Source of the DNA: Bradyrhizobium nitroreducens
GTDB lineage: Bacteria; Pseudomonadota; Alphaproteobacteria; Rhizobiales; Xanthobacteraceae
DNA length: 64,000 nt
Assembly: GCF_002776695.1 (NCBI RefSeq)
Contig: NZ_LFJC01000003.1
Coordinates: 7,802,467-7,866,466 of the forward strand
Direction of reading: 5' to 3'
How positions within the stretch are numbered: position 1 is the stretch's first letter; each line of letters opens with the position of its first letter. The notes beneath the pieces are model-generated. The model ran no database searches and was not told where the DNA came from. It saw only the letters and a list, made by a program, of their open reading frames with translations. The position numbers and the translations under genes are program-made. Below, in pieces: positions 52,603-60,519 of this stretch.

Positions 52603-54474
52603 ATGGAATTACCCCTGCTGCATCTCGCCCTGGTCGGTACGCCCAACAGCGGCAAGACCTCGCTGTTCAACGCCCTGACCGGCAGCCGGCAGAAGGTCGC
52701 GAACTATCCCGGCGTCACCGTCGAGCGCAAGGAGGGCTTCTTCGTCACGCCCCTGGGACGCCAGGTCTCGGTGGTCGACCTGCCCGGCACCTATTCGCTG
52801 CGTGGCCGCAGCCCGGACGAGGAGATCACCCGCGACTTCGTGCTCGGCAAGGCCTCCGGCGAGGCCGTGCCCGATCTCGTGCTGTGCGTGGCCGATTCCA
52901 CCAATCTGCGGCTGACCATCCGCCTGCTGCTCGAGCTCAAGCGCACCGGACGACCGATGGTGCTGGTGCTCAACATGTTCGACATCGCCGCCCGCCGCGG
53001 CATCACGGTCGATGTCGACCGGCTCGCCAAGGAGCTCGGCCTGCCGGTGGTCACCTCGATCGCGGTGCGCAAGGGCGGCACCGCCGACCTCCTGAAGCTG
53101 ACCGATGAGATCTCGGCCAAGCTCGCCGCCGAGGCGGAGGCGAACAGCTGGCGCGCGCTCAGCGTCGCCGAACTGCGCGCGACCCAGCGCGAGGCCGATC
53201 GCATCATTGCAGATTGCGTCAGCCTGCCGAGCCGTCCGGACACCTGGACCGCGCGGATCGACGCGGTCGTGCTGCATCCCGTCGGCGGCCTCGTCGTGCT
53301 GGCGCTGATCCTGTTCGTGATGTTCCAGGCGGTGTTCGCCTGGGCGCAGCCGCTGATGGAGCTGCTCAACTCCGGCTTCGATATGCTCGGCGAGTTCGTG
53401 CACGCCACCCTGCCCGCCGGCCTGATGCAGAGCTTCCTGCAGAACGGGGTGATCTCGGGCGTCGGCAGCGTCATCGTGTTCCTGCCGCAAATCATCATCA
53501 TCTTCCTGTTCATCCTGCTGCTGGAAGATTTCGGCTACATGGCGCGCGCCGCGTTCCTGATGGACCGCATCATGGGCGGCGCCGGTCTGCACGGCCGCGC
53601 CTTCATTCCGCTGCTGTCGAGCTTCGCCTGCGCCATTCCCGGCATCATGGCGACGCGCGTGATCGACAACAAGCGCGACCGGCTCACCACGATCCTGATC
53701 GCGCCGCTGATGACCTGCTCGGCGCGCATTCCGGTCTACACGCTGATCATCTCCGCCTTCATTCCGGCCAAGGACGTCTGGGGCTTCATCAATTTGCAGG
53801 GCCTCGTGATGTTCGGCCTCTACGCCGCCGGCATCATCAGCGCGCTTGCCGTCTCGTTCCTGATCAAGTTCTTCATGCTGCGCGACTATGCGCCGGCGCC
53901 GTTCATGCTGGAGCTGCCGGACTACAAGATGCCGCGGCTGAAATCGATCGTGATCGGCATCTACACCCGGGCCAAGATGTTCCTGGTGCGCGCCGGCACC
54001 ACGATCTTCTCGATGATGGTGCTGATCTGGTTCCTGGCCTCGTTCCCGCAGCCGCCGGCGGGTGCCACCGAGCCCGCCATCGACTTCAGCCTCGCCGCCA
54101 TCATCGGCAAGGCGCTGGAGCCGCTGCTCGCGCCCGTCGGCTTCAACTGGCAGATCGCGGTCGCGCTGATCCCGGGCATGGCGGCGCGCGAGGTCGCGGT
54201 CGCAGCGCTCGGCACCGTCTACGCGATCGAGGGCGGCAAGGAAGCGGCCGAGCAGATCGGCCAGGTGCTGGCGACGAAATGGTCGCTCGCCACCGCCTTG
54301 TCGATGCTGGCCTGGTACATCTTCGCCCCGCAATGCGCCTCGACGCTGGCCGTGATCCGGCGCGAGACCGGCAGCTGGACCTGGATGGCCGTGACCTTCA
54401 CCTACATGCTGGTGCTGGCCTATGCCGCGAGCCTGCTCACCTACAATGTCGCGGTGGCGCTCGGCGCCGGCTAG
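52603..54474 (+). CDS. feoB: Ferrous iron transport protein B
   Basis: A 623-residue Fe(II) transporter: N-terminal G domain (G1 GTPNSGKTSLFN at about 12-23, G3 DLPGTYSL, G4 NMFD), GDI helical domain, then about ten membrane helices with Gate motifs FLPQIIIIFLFILLLEDFGYMARAAFLMDR and SSFACAIPGIMATRVI (conserved Cys) and MTCSARIPVYTLI. 61 bases after feoA. A feoC gene was not seen. The 623-residue length is on the short side of FeoB proteins (E. coli 773). Confidence 0.96.
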   Translation: MELPLLHLALVGTPNSGKTSLFNALTGSRQKVANYPGVTVERKEGFFVTPLGRQVSVVDLPGTYSLRGRSPDEEITRDFVLGKASGEAVPDLVLCVADSTNLRLTIRLLLELKRTGRPMVLVLNMFDIAARRGITVDVDRLAKELGLPVVTSIAVRKGGTADLLKLTDEISAKLAAEAEANSWRALSVAELRATQREADRIIADCVSLPSRPDTWTARIDAVVLHPVGGLVVLALILFVMFQAVFAWAQPLMELLNSGFDMLGEFVHATLPAGLMQSFLQNGVISGVGSVIVFLPQIIIIFLFILLLEDFGYMARAAFLMDRIMGGAGLHGRAFIPLLSSFACAIPGIMATRVIDNKRDRLTTILIAPLMTCSARIPVYTLIISAFIPAKDVWGFINLQGLVMFGLYAAGIISALAVSFLIKFFMLRDYAPAPFMLELPDYKMPRLKSIVIGIYTRAKMFLVRAGTTIFSMMVLIWFLASFPQPPAGATEPAIDFSLAAIIGKALEPLLAPVGFNWQIAVALIPGMAAREVAVAALGTVYAIEGGKEAAEQIGQVLATKWSLATALSMLAWYIFAPQCASTLAVIRRETGSWTWMAVTFTYMLVLAYAASLLTYNVAVALGAG

Positions 54475-54654
54475 CGGCCCTCCCACAACAAAAAATGCGA
54501 AAACAACCCCATGCACAGTAGACGGGGCTTGTAAAATCAATGGCTTGCGGGGGGCGTTGACGGCAACCCGATTGACCCATCACCCAAAACAGCGACGACG
54601 GCCCGCGAGCGACAGCTGCCTGTGTCGCGAGCGGCTGCGTCAGGCGGAACGAAA

Positions 54655-55272
54655 ATGAACTCTGATGCGGACAACATCGTTGGACTGTATCGCCGACACG
54701 CCACTGCGTGGGCGCGCCTGCGCGGGCGAGATCTGACGGAACGAAAATGGCTCGACCGTTTCATCGCGCATTTGCCTGCGAGGGCCAGGGTGCTCGATAT
54801 CGGTTGCGGCACCGGAGAGCCAATCGCGCGCTACCTGCTCGAGGCCAGATGCGACGTCACCGGCATCGATGCCGCTCCGGAAATGATCGACATCGCAAAG
54901 AGGCAATTCCCCGGCGCGACCTGGCGTGTATCTGACATGCGATCCCTGGAACTGAACGAAACGTTCGATGGCCTGCTCGCCTGGAACAGCTTTTTCCATC
55001 TGGCTCCCGAGCAACAGCGCCAGATGTTTCCGATCTTTGGTCGGCACGCCGCCGATGGTGCAGCGCTGATGTTCACGAGCGGTCCATCAGCCGGAGAGGC
55101 CATCGGAACGTTCGAGAGTGAGCCGCTCTACCATGCCAGCCTCGCCCCGGCGGAATATCGCCAATTGCTCGACAGCAATGGTTTTGACGTCGTCGACCAT
55201 GTGGTGGAAGACCCGGACTGCGGCCGGCTCACGATCTGGATCGGACGCCTGCGGCAACGAGAGACGGCTTGA
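54655..55272 (+). CDS. Class I SAM-dependent methyltransferase
   Basis: A 205-residue enzyme with ARVLDIGCGTGEPIARYLLEARCDVTGIDAAPEMI (motif I, residues about 42-78) and NSFFHLAPEQQRQMF. Reverse ends NSFDVVDHVVEDPDCGRLTIWIGR-like, as in small-molecule methyltransferases. Preceded by GGCGGA. 180 bases separate it from feoB, so it is probably independent. Substrate unknown. Confidence 0.88.
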   Translation: MNSDADNIVGLYRRHATAWARLRGRDLTERKWLDRFIAHLPARARVLDIGCGTGEPIARYLLEARCDVTGIDAAPEMIDIAKRQFPGATWRVSDMRSLELNETFDGLLAWNSFFHLAPEQQRQMFPIFGRHAADGAALMFTSGPSAGEAIGTFESEPLYHASLAPAEYRQLLDSNGFDVVDHVVEDPDCGRLTIWIGRLRQRETA

Positions 55273-55337
55273 GCGGCGAAACCACCGCGACGCGGTTACG
55301 AGGGACTCAGTTGTTCACAGCTGCGTAGACTTCCCCG

Positions 55338-55655
55338 TCAGCGCGAGCGGGCCTGGCCATCGTCCGGATCGCTCTCCGGCTCCTCGATCAGCACGGCGGG
55401 CTCGTCATAGCCTTTGCGGCTGCTGTAGAACACCAGCGCCATCAGGCCGACGCCGACGACCAGCGAGAACACGACGCCGAGCACCAGCGCGACATAGCCC
55501 GATGCGGGCACGCTGGTATCGGTGCTGGTCCAGCCGAGATAACCGAGAACGCTCGCTGCGACGAGCATCGCGCATAGCCCCCCAACGACCAGCCATCTGG
55601 TGAGTTTGCCACCTTGCGGCGTGGATGACGCCGGTTGTCCGTCAGTGTCGTTCAT
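55338..55655 (-). CDS. Small integral membrane protein
   Basis: A 105-residue protein with two membrane helices (WLVVGGLCAMLVAASVLGYLGW and GYVALVLGVVFSLVVGVGLMALVFYS) and an acidic C-terminus (EEPESDPDDGQ). No family recognised with confidence. It is 32 bases downstream of the DUF302 gene and may belong to the sulfite dehydrogenase operon. Confidence 0.7.
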   Translation of the reverse strand: MNDTDGQPASSTPQGGKLTRWLVVGGLCAMLVAASVLGYLGWTSTDTSVPASGYVALVLGVVFSLVVGVGLMALVFYSSRKGYDEPAVLIEEPESDPDDGQARSR

Positions 55656-55687
55656 GAACCTCTCCTCGCGCGGCCGTCACCTCACGC

Positions 55688-56158
55688 TTAGGGCGCTGTG
55701 GCCTTGGTCGCGATCGCATGCAGAGCGCCGGTCATCGCCGTGACGGCAGCCTTCGCCGGCTCGCCGACGCCATGACGCTCCGCGAGATAGGCGGGATCGT
55801 TGTAGGACAGCCAGGTCGCACCCTGCTCGTCCTGCCAGACCAGCGCCTTCAGCGGCAGGTCGATGCCGGCGGTTTGCGCCTGCTGCATCAACGGCGTGCC
55901 GCCCTTGGCGTTGCCGAAGATGATGAGATCGGTCGGCCGCAGCGGCAGGCCGACCGCGGCGGCACCGGCCGCGTGATCAATATGGGCGAACACGGTGAGG
56001 CCCTTGGCCTTCACTTCAGCCTCCAGCCGTTTCATCGTGTCCTCGGGCCCGAAACCGCTCCTGATGGTGATGAGTCCGTCTGCGGCCATTGCCTGTGTCT
56101 CCCATAAACATGTCGCTGCGATCAGAACGAGGATCCTGATCAAGATCGAAAGCTTCAT
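55688..56158 (-). CDS. DUF302 domain exported protein
   Basis: A 156-residue protein: signal peptide ending TQAMAAD, then GFGPEDTMKRLEAEVKAKGLTVFAHIDHAAGAAAVGLPLRPTDLIIFGNAKGGTPLMQQ and PLKALVWQDEQGATWLSYNDPAYLAERHG, matching DUF302. Follows the SoxD-like cytochrome gene by 7 bases, so co-expressed. DUF302 proteins often accompany respiratory or sulfur genes; function unknown. Confidence 0.88.
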   Translation of the reverse strand: MKLSILIRILVLIAATCLWETQAMAADGLITIRSGFGPEDTMKRLEAEVKAKGLTVFAHIDHAAGAAAVGLPLRPTDLIIFGNAKGGTPLMQQAQTAGIDLPLKALVWQDEQGATWLSYNDPAYLAERHGVGEPAKAAVTAMTGALHAIATKATAP

Positions 56159-56165
56159 CGCCCGC

Positions 56166-56714
56166 TCACTTCCTGCGGAACAGCTTGGCGGGATCGAACT
56201 CCGGTTGTGGAACGAAGCCGTCGCGATTGGGCATCCTGATCTTCGGCAGACTTTCCTTGTCCACCTTGCCGTCGGCTGGAACGATGCCGTTGAGGCTCAG
56301 GATGTAGGCGGTGACGGCATAGGTCTCGTCGGTGCTGAGCGAGCCCGGGGTCGGATAGGGCATCGCGCGATGGATGTAGTCGAACAACGTCGTCGCATAG
56401 GGCCAGAAGCTGCCGACGGTCTTGACGGGCATGTTCGAGGCAAGCGTGCCCTGTCCGCCGGCCAGACGATCCTTGATGCCGCCCTGGCCGTTGTCGCCGT
56501 GACAGGCCGCGCAATTGTCAGCGAATATCTGCCTGCCCTGCACTGCCGTGCCGCTGCCGTCGGGCAGGCCCTTGCCATCCGGACCGACGTCGATGTCCCA
56601 CAATTTGATCTCGGCAGGCGTCGCCGGACGGCCGAAGTCGAACGCCAACGCGGGTGCGGCGAGCAGGCCGAATGTGAGGATACCGGCGAGAAACATCTTG
56701 TCATGCGAGGACAT
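56166..56714 (-). CDS. SoxD-like c-type cytochrome, single haem
   Basis: A 182-residue periplasmic cytochrome that should take electrons from the SoxC-type subunit. Signal peptide ending PALAFD, then FDFGRPATPAEIKLWDIDVGPDGKGLPDGSG (typical of SoxD), haem site CAACH at about residue 70, and Met ligand region AMPYPTPG. Only one CxxCH is present, whereas classical SoxD is about 380 residues with two haems. Its start lies 14 bases inside the soxC-like gene. Confidence 0.9.
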   Translation of the reverse strand: MSSHDKMFLAGILTFGLLAAPALAFDFGRPATPAEIKLWDIDVGPDGKGLPDGSGTAVQGRQIFADNCAACHGDNGQGGIKDRLAGGQGTLASNMPVKTVGSFWPYATTLFDYIHRAMPYPTPGSLSTDETYAVTAYILSLNGIVPADGKVDKESLPKIRMPNRDGFVPQPEFDPAKLFRRK

Positions 56715-57972
56715 TGCGGACCCTCCCGGCCTCGTCGATGCTCCAGGTCTGCTGGGCATTGTAGTGAAACAGGGCATTGGTCCCCATCGCCGCGATGAAG
56801 GTCTGCCGGTCCGGCTGGGCGTTGCCCTGCTCGTCGGTCGAGCGGCTGACAATCCTGGTCGGCTTGCCGTCCCAGTCCCAATCCATCTGGAAACGCACCT
56901 GCGCCTTGGACAATACCGGCTGAGCCAATTGCGCCTGCTTCCACGTCCGGGCGCCGTCGGTCGAGATCTCGACCTTGGCGATCTTGCCATGGCCGCTCCA
57001 GGCGAGACCCGAGATGCGGTTGTAGCCCGGCTGAATCTGCATCATGCCGGACGGCTGCGTGATCACCGAATTGGTCTCCATCCTCAGTTGGAATTGCCGT
57101 GCCTTGCCGTTCGCCAGCAACTGCGTGTAGCGCGCCGTCTCCCAGCGCGTCATCCACGGCGCGTTGCCGAATTTGAGGCGGCGCAGCCATTTGATGTTGA
57201 GGTTGCCCTCGAAGCCAGGCATCACCAGCCGCATCGGAAAGCCGTGCGCGGGTCGCAGCGGCTCGCCGTTCTGTCCATAGGCGACGAAAGCCTCGTTCAC
57301 GATTTCGTCGGTGAGCGGGATGCTGCGGTCGACGCCTGCACCGTCTCCGCCCTCCGCCAGCATCCAGGTCGATCCCTTGTCCTTGGCAACGAGGTCGATC
57401 AGGAATTTCAGGGGCACGCCGGTCCACTCGTTGGTGCTGACGAGGCCATGCGTGTTCTGCACCGTCAGATCAGGATCGGCCTTCTTCCAGTTTTCCCATC
57501 CATTGCCGGTGCATTCGATGAACACGATTCGCGTGACCGAGGGCATCCGCTTCAGGTCTTCGACGCTGAACACCAGTGGCTTCCGCACCATGCCGTGAAC
57601 GAGCAGCCGATGCTGCGCGGGATCGATGTCGGGCACGCCGGAATGGCTGCGCTCGTAATGCAGGTCGGTCGGCGTGATATTGCCGACCAGCTTCTGGTGC
57701 GGCGTCTTGGAGTTGATGGCATCGCTCGGATCGATGTTGCGCTTGCCCGGTGTGGCCTCTGGAATGCGGTCGAGCCTGGCGAAACGGGAGCGCTCGCTGT
57801 GCGCGCCGAGATCGGCGCCTGGCGCGCGATCAGGGACGTCGGCCAGTGTCTCTGCCCGGGCAACCTCGCTCGCAGCGACCCCCAGGAGGCCCGCCGACAG
57901 GCCACCCACGAAGCCGCGGCGAGAAACGTCCGCGGATCGTGGCAGCCTTTCACTCGATGTCTTGGACGTCAT
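56701..57972 (-). CDS. soxC: Sulfite dehydrogenase molybdenum subunit (SoxC-like)
   Basis: A 423-residue Tat-exported molybdopterin enzyme. Twin-arginine signal SRRGFVGGLSAGLLGVA near residues 17-33, Mo-ligating Cys in VFIECTGNGWENW (about 158), MoCo dimerisation domain later (SGLAWSGHGKIAKVEISTDGARTW). Family: SoxC/SorA, oxidising sulfite or a protein-bound sulfane. The cytochrome and DUF302 genes follow on the same strand. No other Sox genes are in the window, so a stand-alone sulfite dehydrogenase is more likely than a full Sox system. Confidence 0.94.
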   Translation of the reverse strand: MTSKTSSERLPRSADVSRRGFVGGLSAGLLGVAASEVARAETLADVPDRAPGADLGAHSERSRFARLDRIPEATPGKRNIDPSDAINSKTPHQKLVGNITPTDLHYERSHSGVPDIDPAQHRLLVHGMVRKPLVFSVEDLKRMPSVTRIVFIECTGNGWENWKKADPDLTVQNTHGLVSTNEWTGVPLKFLIDLVAKDKGSTWMLAEGGDGAGVDRSIPLTDEIVNEAFVAYGQNGEPLRPAHGFPMRLVMPGFEGNLNIKWLRRLKFGNAPWMTRWETARYTQLLANGKARQFQLRMETNSVITQPSGMMQIQPGYNRISGLAWSGHGKIAKVEISTDGARTWKQAQLAQPVLSKAQVRFQMDWDWDGKPTRIVSRSTDEQGNAQPDRQTFIAAMGTNALFHYNAQQTWSIDEAGRVRNVLA

Positions 57973-58189
57973 GATATCTCCCCGTCGGTCGTCGTGCCTT
58001 TTCGAAATTCGACCACTTTCATGGGGTGACATTGACCGAACGCTGCGAAGATTGCCTGTTAGGTTGTGTTAGAAGCCATGAGGGACCGGTCCTCTCGTTC
58101 GCGCGATGGCCCAATTGGGGAATATCTGGCGCCCGATGACGGCGCCGCACGCGAGGTCGCAACCAACGTTGAAGCCGCTGTCTGATTCC

Positions 58190-58687
58190 ATGGACCACTT
58201 CGTCACAGACCGACTGACCGCCGAGAGGCTGAATGAAAGTCACCTCGCCGACCTCGTCGCGCTCCACCAGGATCCCGAAGTGTCGCGTTATCTCGGCGGC
58301 GTGCGTTCGGCGGAGACGACGAAGGCTTACCTCGACGTCAACATGGCGCATTGGGACCGGCACGGGTTCGGCCTCTGGACACTGCGAACGCGCGAGGGGG
58401 CGTTCGCGGGACGGGCGGGCATCCGCCATATCCTGGTCGACGACGTGGACGAGATCGAGATTTTCTACGCGTTCAAACGCGAATTCTGGGGTCGGGGATT
58501 TGCGAGCGAAACCGCGACCGCGTTGACGAAGATCGGGCTGTCACGGCTCATGCTGCCGTCCCTGATCGGCCTCGTCTATGTCGAGAACGGCGCGTCTCGC
58601 CGCGTGCTGGAGAAGTTGAACTACCTTCTCGAGAAGAGCACGAAGCGTAATGGCATTGATGGTGTGATGTACCGCATCCGGCAGTGA
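58190..58687 (+). CDS. GNAT family N-acetyltransferase (RimJ/RimL-like)
   Basis: A 165-residue acetyltransferase: FVTDRLTAERLNESHLADLVALHQDPEVSRYLGG (typical RimJ-like start), FYAFKREFWGRGFASETATAL (acetyl-CoA loop) and VYVENGASRRVLEKLNY. The ATG at 58190 begins at the conserved region; longer frames are unlike the family. Substrate unknown. Confidence 0.88.
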   Translation: MDHFVTDRLTAERLNESHLADLVALHQDPEVSRYLGGVRSAETTKAYLDVNMAHWDRHGFGLWTLRTREGAFAGRAGIRHILVDDVDEIEIFYAFKREFWGRGFASETATALTKIGLSRLMLPSLIGLVYVENGASRRVLEKLNYLLEKSTKRNGIDGVMYRIRQ

Positions 58688-58805
58688 AAGAAGGAGCGGC
58701 GTGGCACACTCGCAGCTCTCAAGTGTGAGCGAAGCGGAGCATGCCCACGGCTTGCGATGAGCGGGATCAATGGTGGGCACGGCGCAAGTGCGCCTTCCCC
58801 CTACA
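58688..58805. repeat. Intergenic repeat remnant
   Basis: Contains GGTGGGCACGGCGCAAGTGCGCC, related to the GTGGGC/GCCCAC element at 37884-38006. Separates convergent genes. Confidence 0.5.
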
Positions 58806-58811
58806 AAGCCC

Positions 58812-59054
58812 TTACCGGAAATATCCCAGCACGAGATCGACGTCCGCGGTGCGGGCCACCGTGCCGGTGAGCTCGGCGTCGATGACGCGGCGGCAGGCTT
58901 CGATCGCGGCGTGGTCGCCGAGATCGTTGGCGGCTTCGAGCACGAGCCAGGCCGCGTCCACCGAGGCCTTGTCCGGCGTGCCGCCGCCGAGATCGGCCGT
59001 GACGGCGCTGTTGAGGTTCTTCTTGCGAACGGCAGTGCCGAATTGAGGCAACAT
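58812..59054 (-). CDS. Hypothetical protein, 80 residues
   Basis: Begins MLPQFGTAVRKKNLNS, continues with a likely helical region (DKASVDAAWLVLEAANDLGDHAAIEACRRVIDAEL). Codon bias fits a real gene, and it lies 31 bases downstream of the DUF2336 gene on the same strand. Family not recognised. Confidence 0.6.
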   Translation of the reverse strand: MLPQFGTAVRKKNLNSAVTADLGGGTPDKASVDAAWLVLEAANDLGDHAAIEACRRVIDAELTGTVARTADVDLVLGYFR

Positions 59055-59085
59055 TGCAGATACTCCCCTGTCCTTAGTGCAGGTG

Positions 59086-60204
59086 TCAGTGAACTTGAAG
59101 CTCGGGCTGACGGCCCGCATCGGCGCCCGTGCCGGTCTTGCGCGACTGGTAGAACTTCAAGATGCTGCGCGAGGTCTCGATCTTGAGCCGGCCGAACTCA
59201 CGCTCATTGTCCTGGAGGTCGCGCGCCGTGATCAGGTGATCCTTGGCGCCGAGGAACAGCAGCGACATCGTCGTATCCCAGGAGAAGTCGAGCGCCTTGC
59301 ACAGGACGAGGATCATCTCGCGGTTGCGGTCCATCAGCGCGCGCTCGATCACGTCGACCGGCAGCGACGACAACAGCGACAGGCCGATCTGTACCTCGTC
59401 GAAGCGGTGCTGCCGCGCATAATTCGAGATGGAATCCTGATTCAGGTTGCCCTGCCGGTACTGCGTCGTCACCACGCGCTTGGCGACGAAATAGCTGCGC
59501 GAGGACGGACCGAACTTGGACTGAAGATCGCCGGTGAGCTCGGTCACCGAGCTCTGGATCTGCGCCATCATCTCGGGCCGCTCGGACTCGAGGCGGCGGC
59601 GGACGTCCTCCGAGGCTTTCGAGATGAGCTGCTGGAAGATGTGCCGCGGCACGTCCTTGCGCAGGCCAAGCTGCTCGGCGAGGATCGAATCGCCCTCGGC
59701 GCGGCGAACCATGTGCAGAAGGCCCGAGCCGGAGAAGCGTGCGCCCTCGTTCTTGGCGACCGAGGTCACGACCTCCTGGTTGCCCCGCTTGACCAGCACG
59801 TCGGTCACGGCTTCGCCGATCGACTTGCGCTGGGAGATCGCGAGCAGGTGCGACTGCCCCTTGGTCATGGCGCTCTCGACCAGCATCTTCTCGTCGATGC
59901 GGTTGGAGTCGCGCAGCACGGGACCGGCGACCTCGATCTCGTCGTCGAGGGCGAGCTTTTCGATGACGTTGAACGGCGCATGATCGCACGCTGACATCAC
60001 CTCCGACAGCTGCACCCGCGCGGCGACCTCGATTTCGTCGGCGAGCCGTCCGATGACGTCGCCGAACATGCTGATCTCGTCGTCGCTGTAGCGGCCGGTG
60101 ATCAGAATGTCGGTCGCATGCCACAACGCCCTCGCCCGGCTTTCGTCGCTGCCGCGCGCGATCGCGTCGTCCAGATCCTGTAGAAGCGATTTCGCCCCGT
60201 TCAT
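59086..60204 (-). CDS. DUF2336 domain-containing protein
   Basis: A 372-residue all-helical cytosolic protein of the DUF2336 family, common in Alphaproteobacteria. Repeated helix-pair units are visible (VQLSEVMSACDHAPFNVIEKLALDDEIEVAGPVLRDS; LLAISQRKSIGEAVTDVLVKRGNQEVVTSVAKNEGARFS), as in HEAT-like arrays. No enzyme motif. The start was placed at ATG 60204 with weak ribosome site. Confidence 0.88.
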   Translation of the reverse strand: MNGAKSLLQDLDDAIARGSDESRARALWHATDILITGRYSDDEISMFGDVIGRLADEIEVAARVQLSEVMSACDHAPFNVIEKLALDDEIEVAGPVLRDSNRIDEKMLVESAMTKGQSHLLAISQRKSIGEAVTDVLVKRGNQEVVTSVAKNEGARFSGSGLLHMVRRAEGDSILAEQLGLRKDVPRHIFQQLISKASEDVRRRLESERPEMMAQIQSSVTELTGDLQSKFGPSSRSYFVAKRVVTTQYRQGNLNQDSISNYARQHRFDEVQIGLSLLSSLPVDVIERALMDRNREMILVLCKALDFSWDTTMSLLFLGAKDHLITARDLQDNEREFGRLKIETSRSILKFYQSRKTGTGADAGRQPELQVH

Positions 60205-60426
60205 CTCGATCACCCCAGTTCTTGGCGAGCTATTTGGCGAGCCGTCCTGCCGCTCGTGGCGGGACAGCGGATTCCTCTGGGAACTGAAGCTAGAGATCAA
60301 ACGCGAGAATTCGGTAAAATCGGCAAATCAGTTTTGCCGGGCAGAATTCATTCAAATGCGAGGGAATGGGTTAGGGGCTGCGAAAGGTGCGCCGAACAGG
60401 CTTGTAAGCACCGATGCCTCTCCGGC

Positions 60427-60510
60427 GTCATGGCCGGGCGTGTCCCGGCCATCCACGACTTGCCGCACGGTGATAAGAACGTGGATGCCCGGGACAAGCC
60501 CGGGCATGAC
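60427..60510. repeat. Nested palindromic repeat
   Basis: GTCATGGCCGGG-CGTG-TCCCGGCCATCCAC and GTGGATGCCCGGGAC-AAGC-CCGGGCATGAC are inverted relatives, each a small hairpin. It lies just after the stop of the AsmA-like gene within a 315-base gap that otherwise shows nothing. Confidence 0.8.
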
Positions 60511-60519
60511 GGGGGCGCC

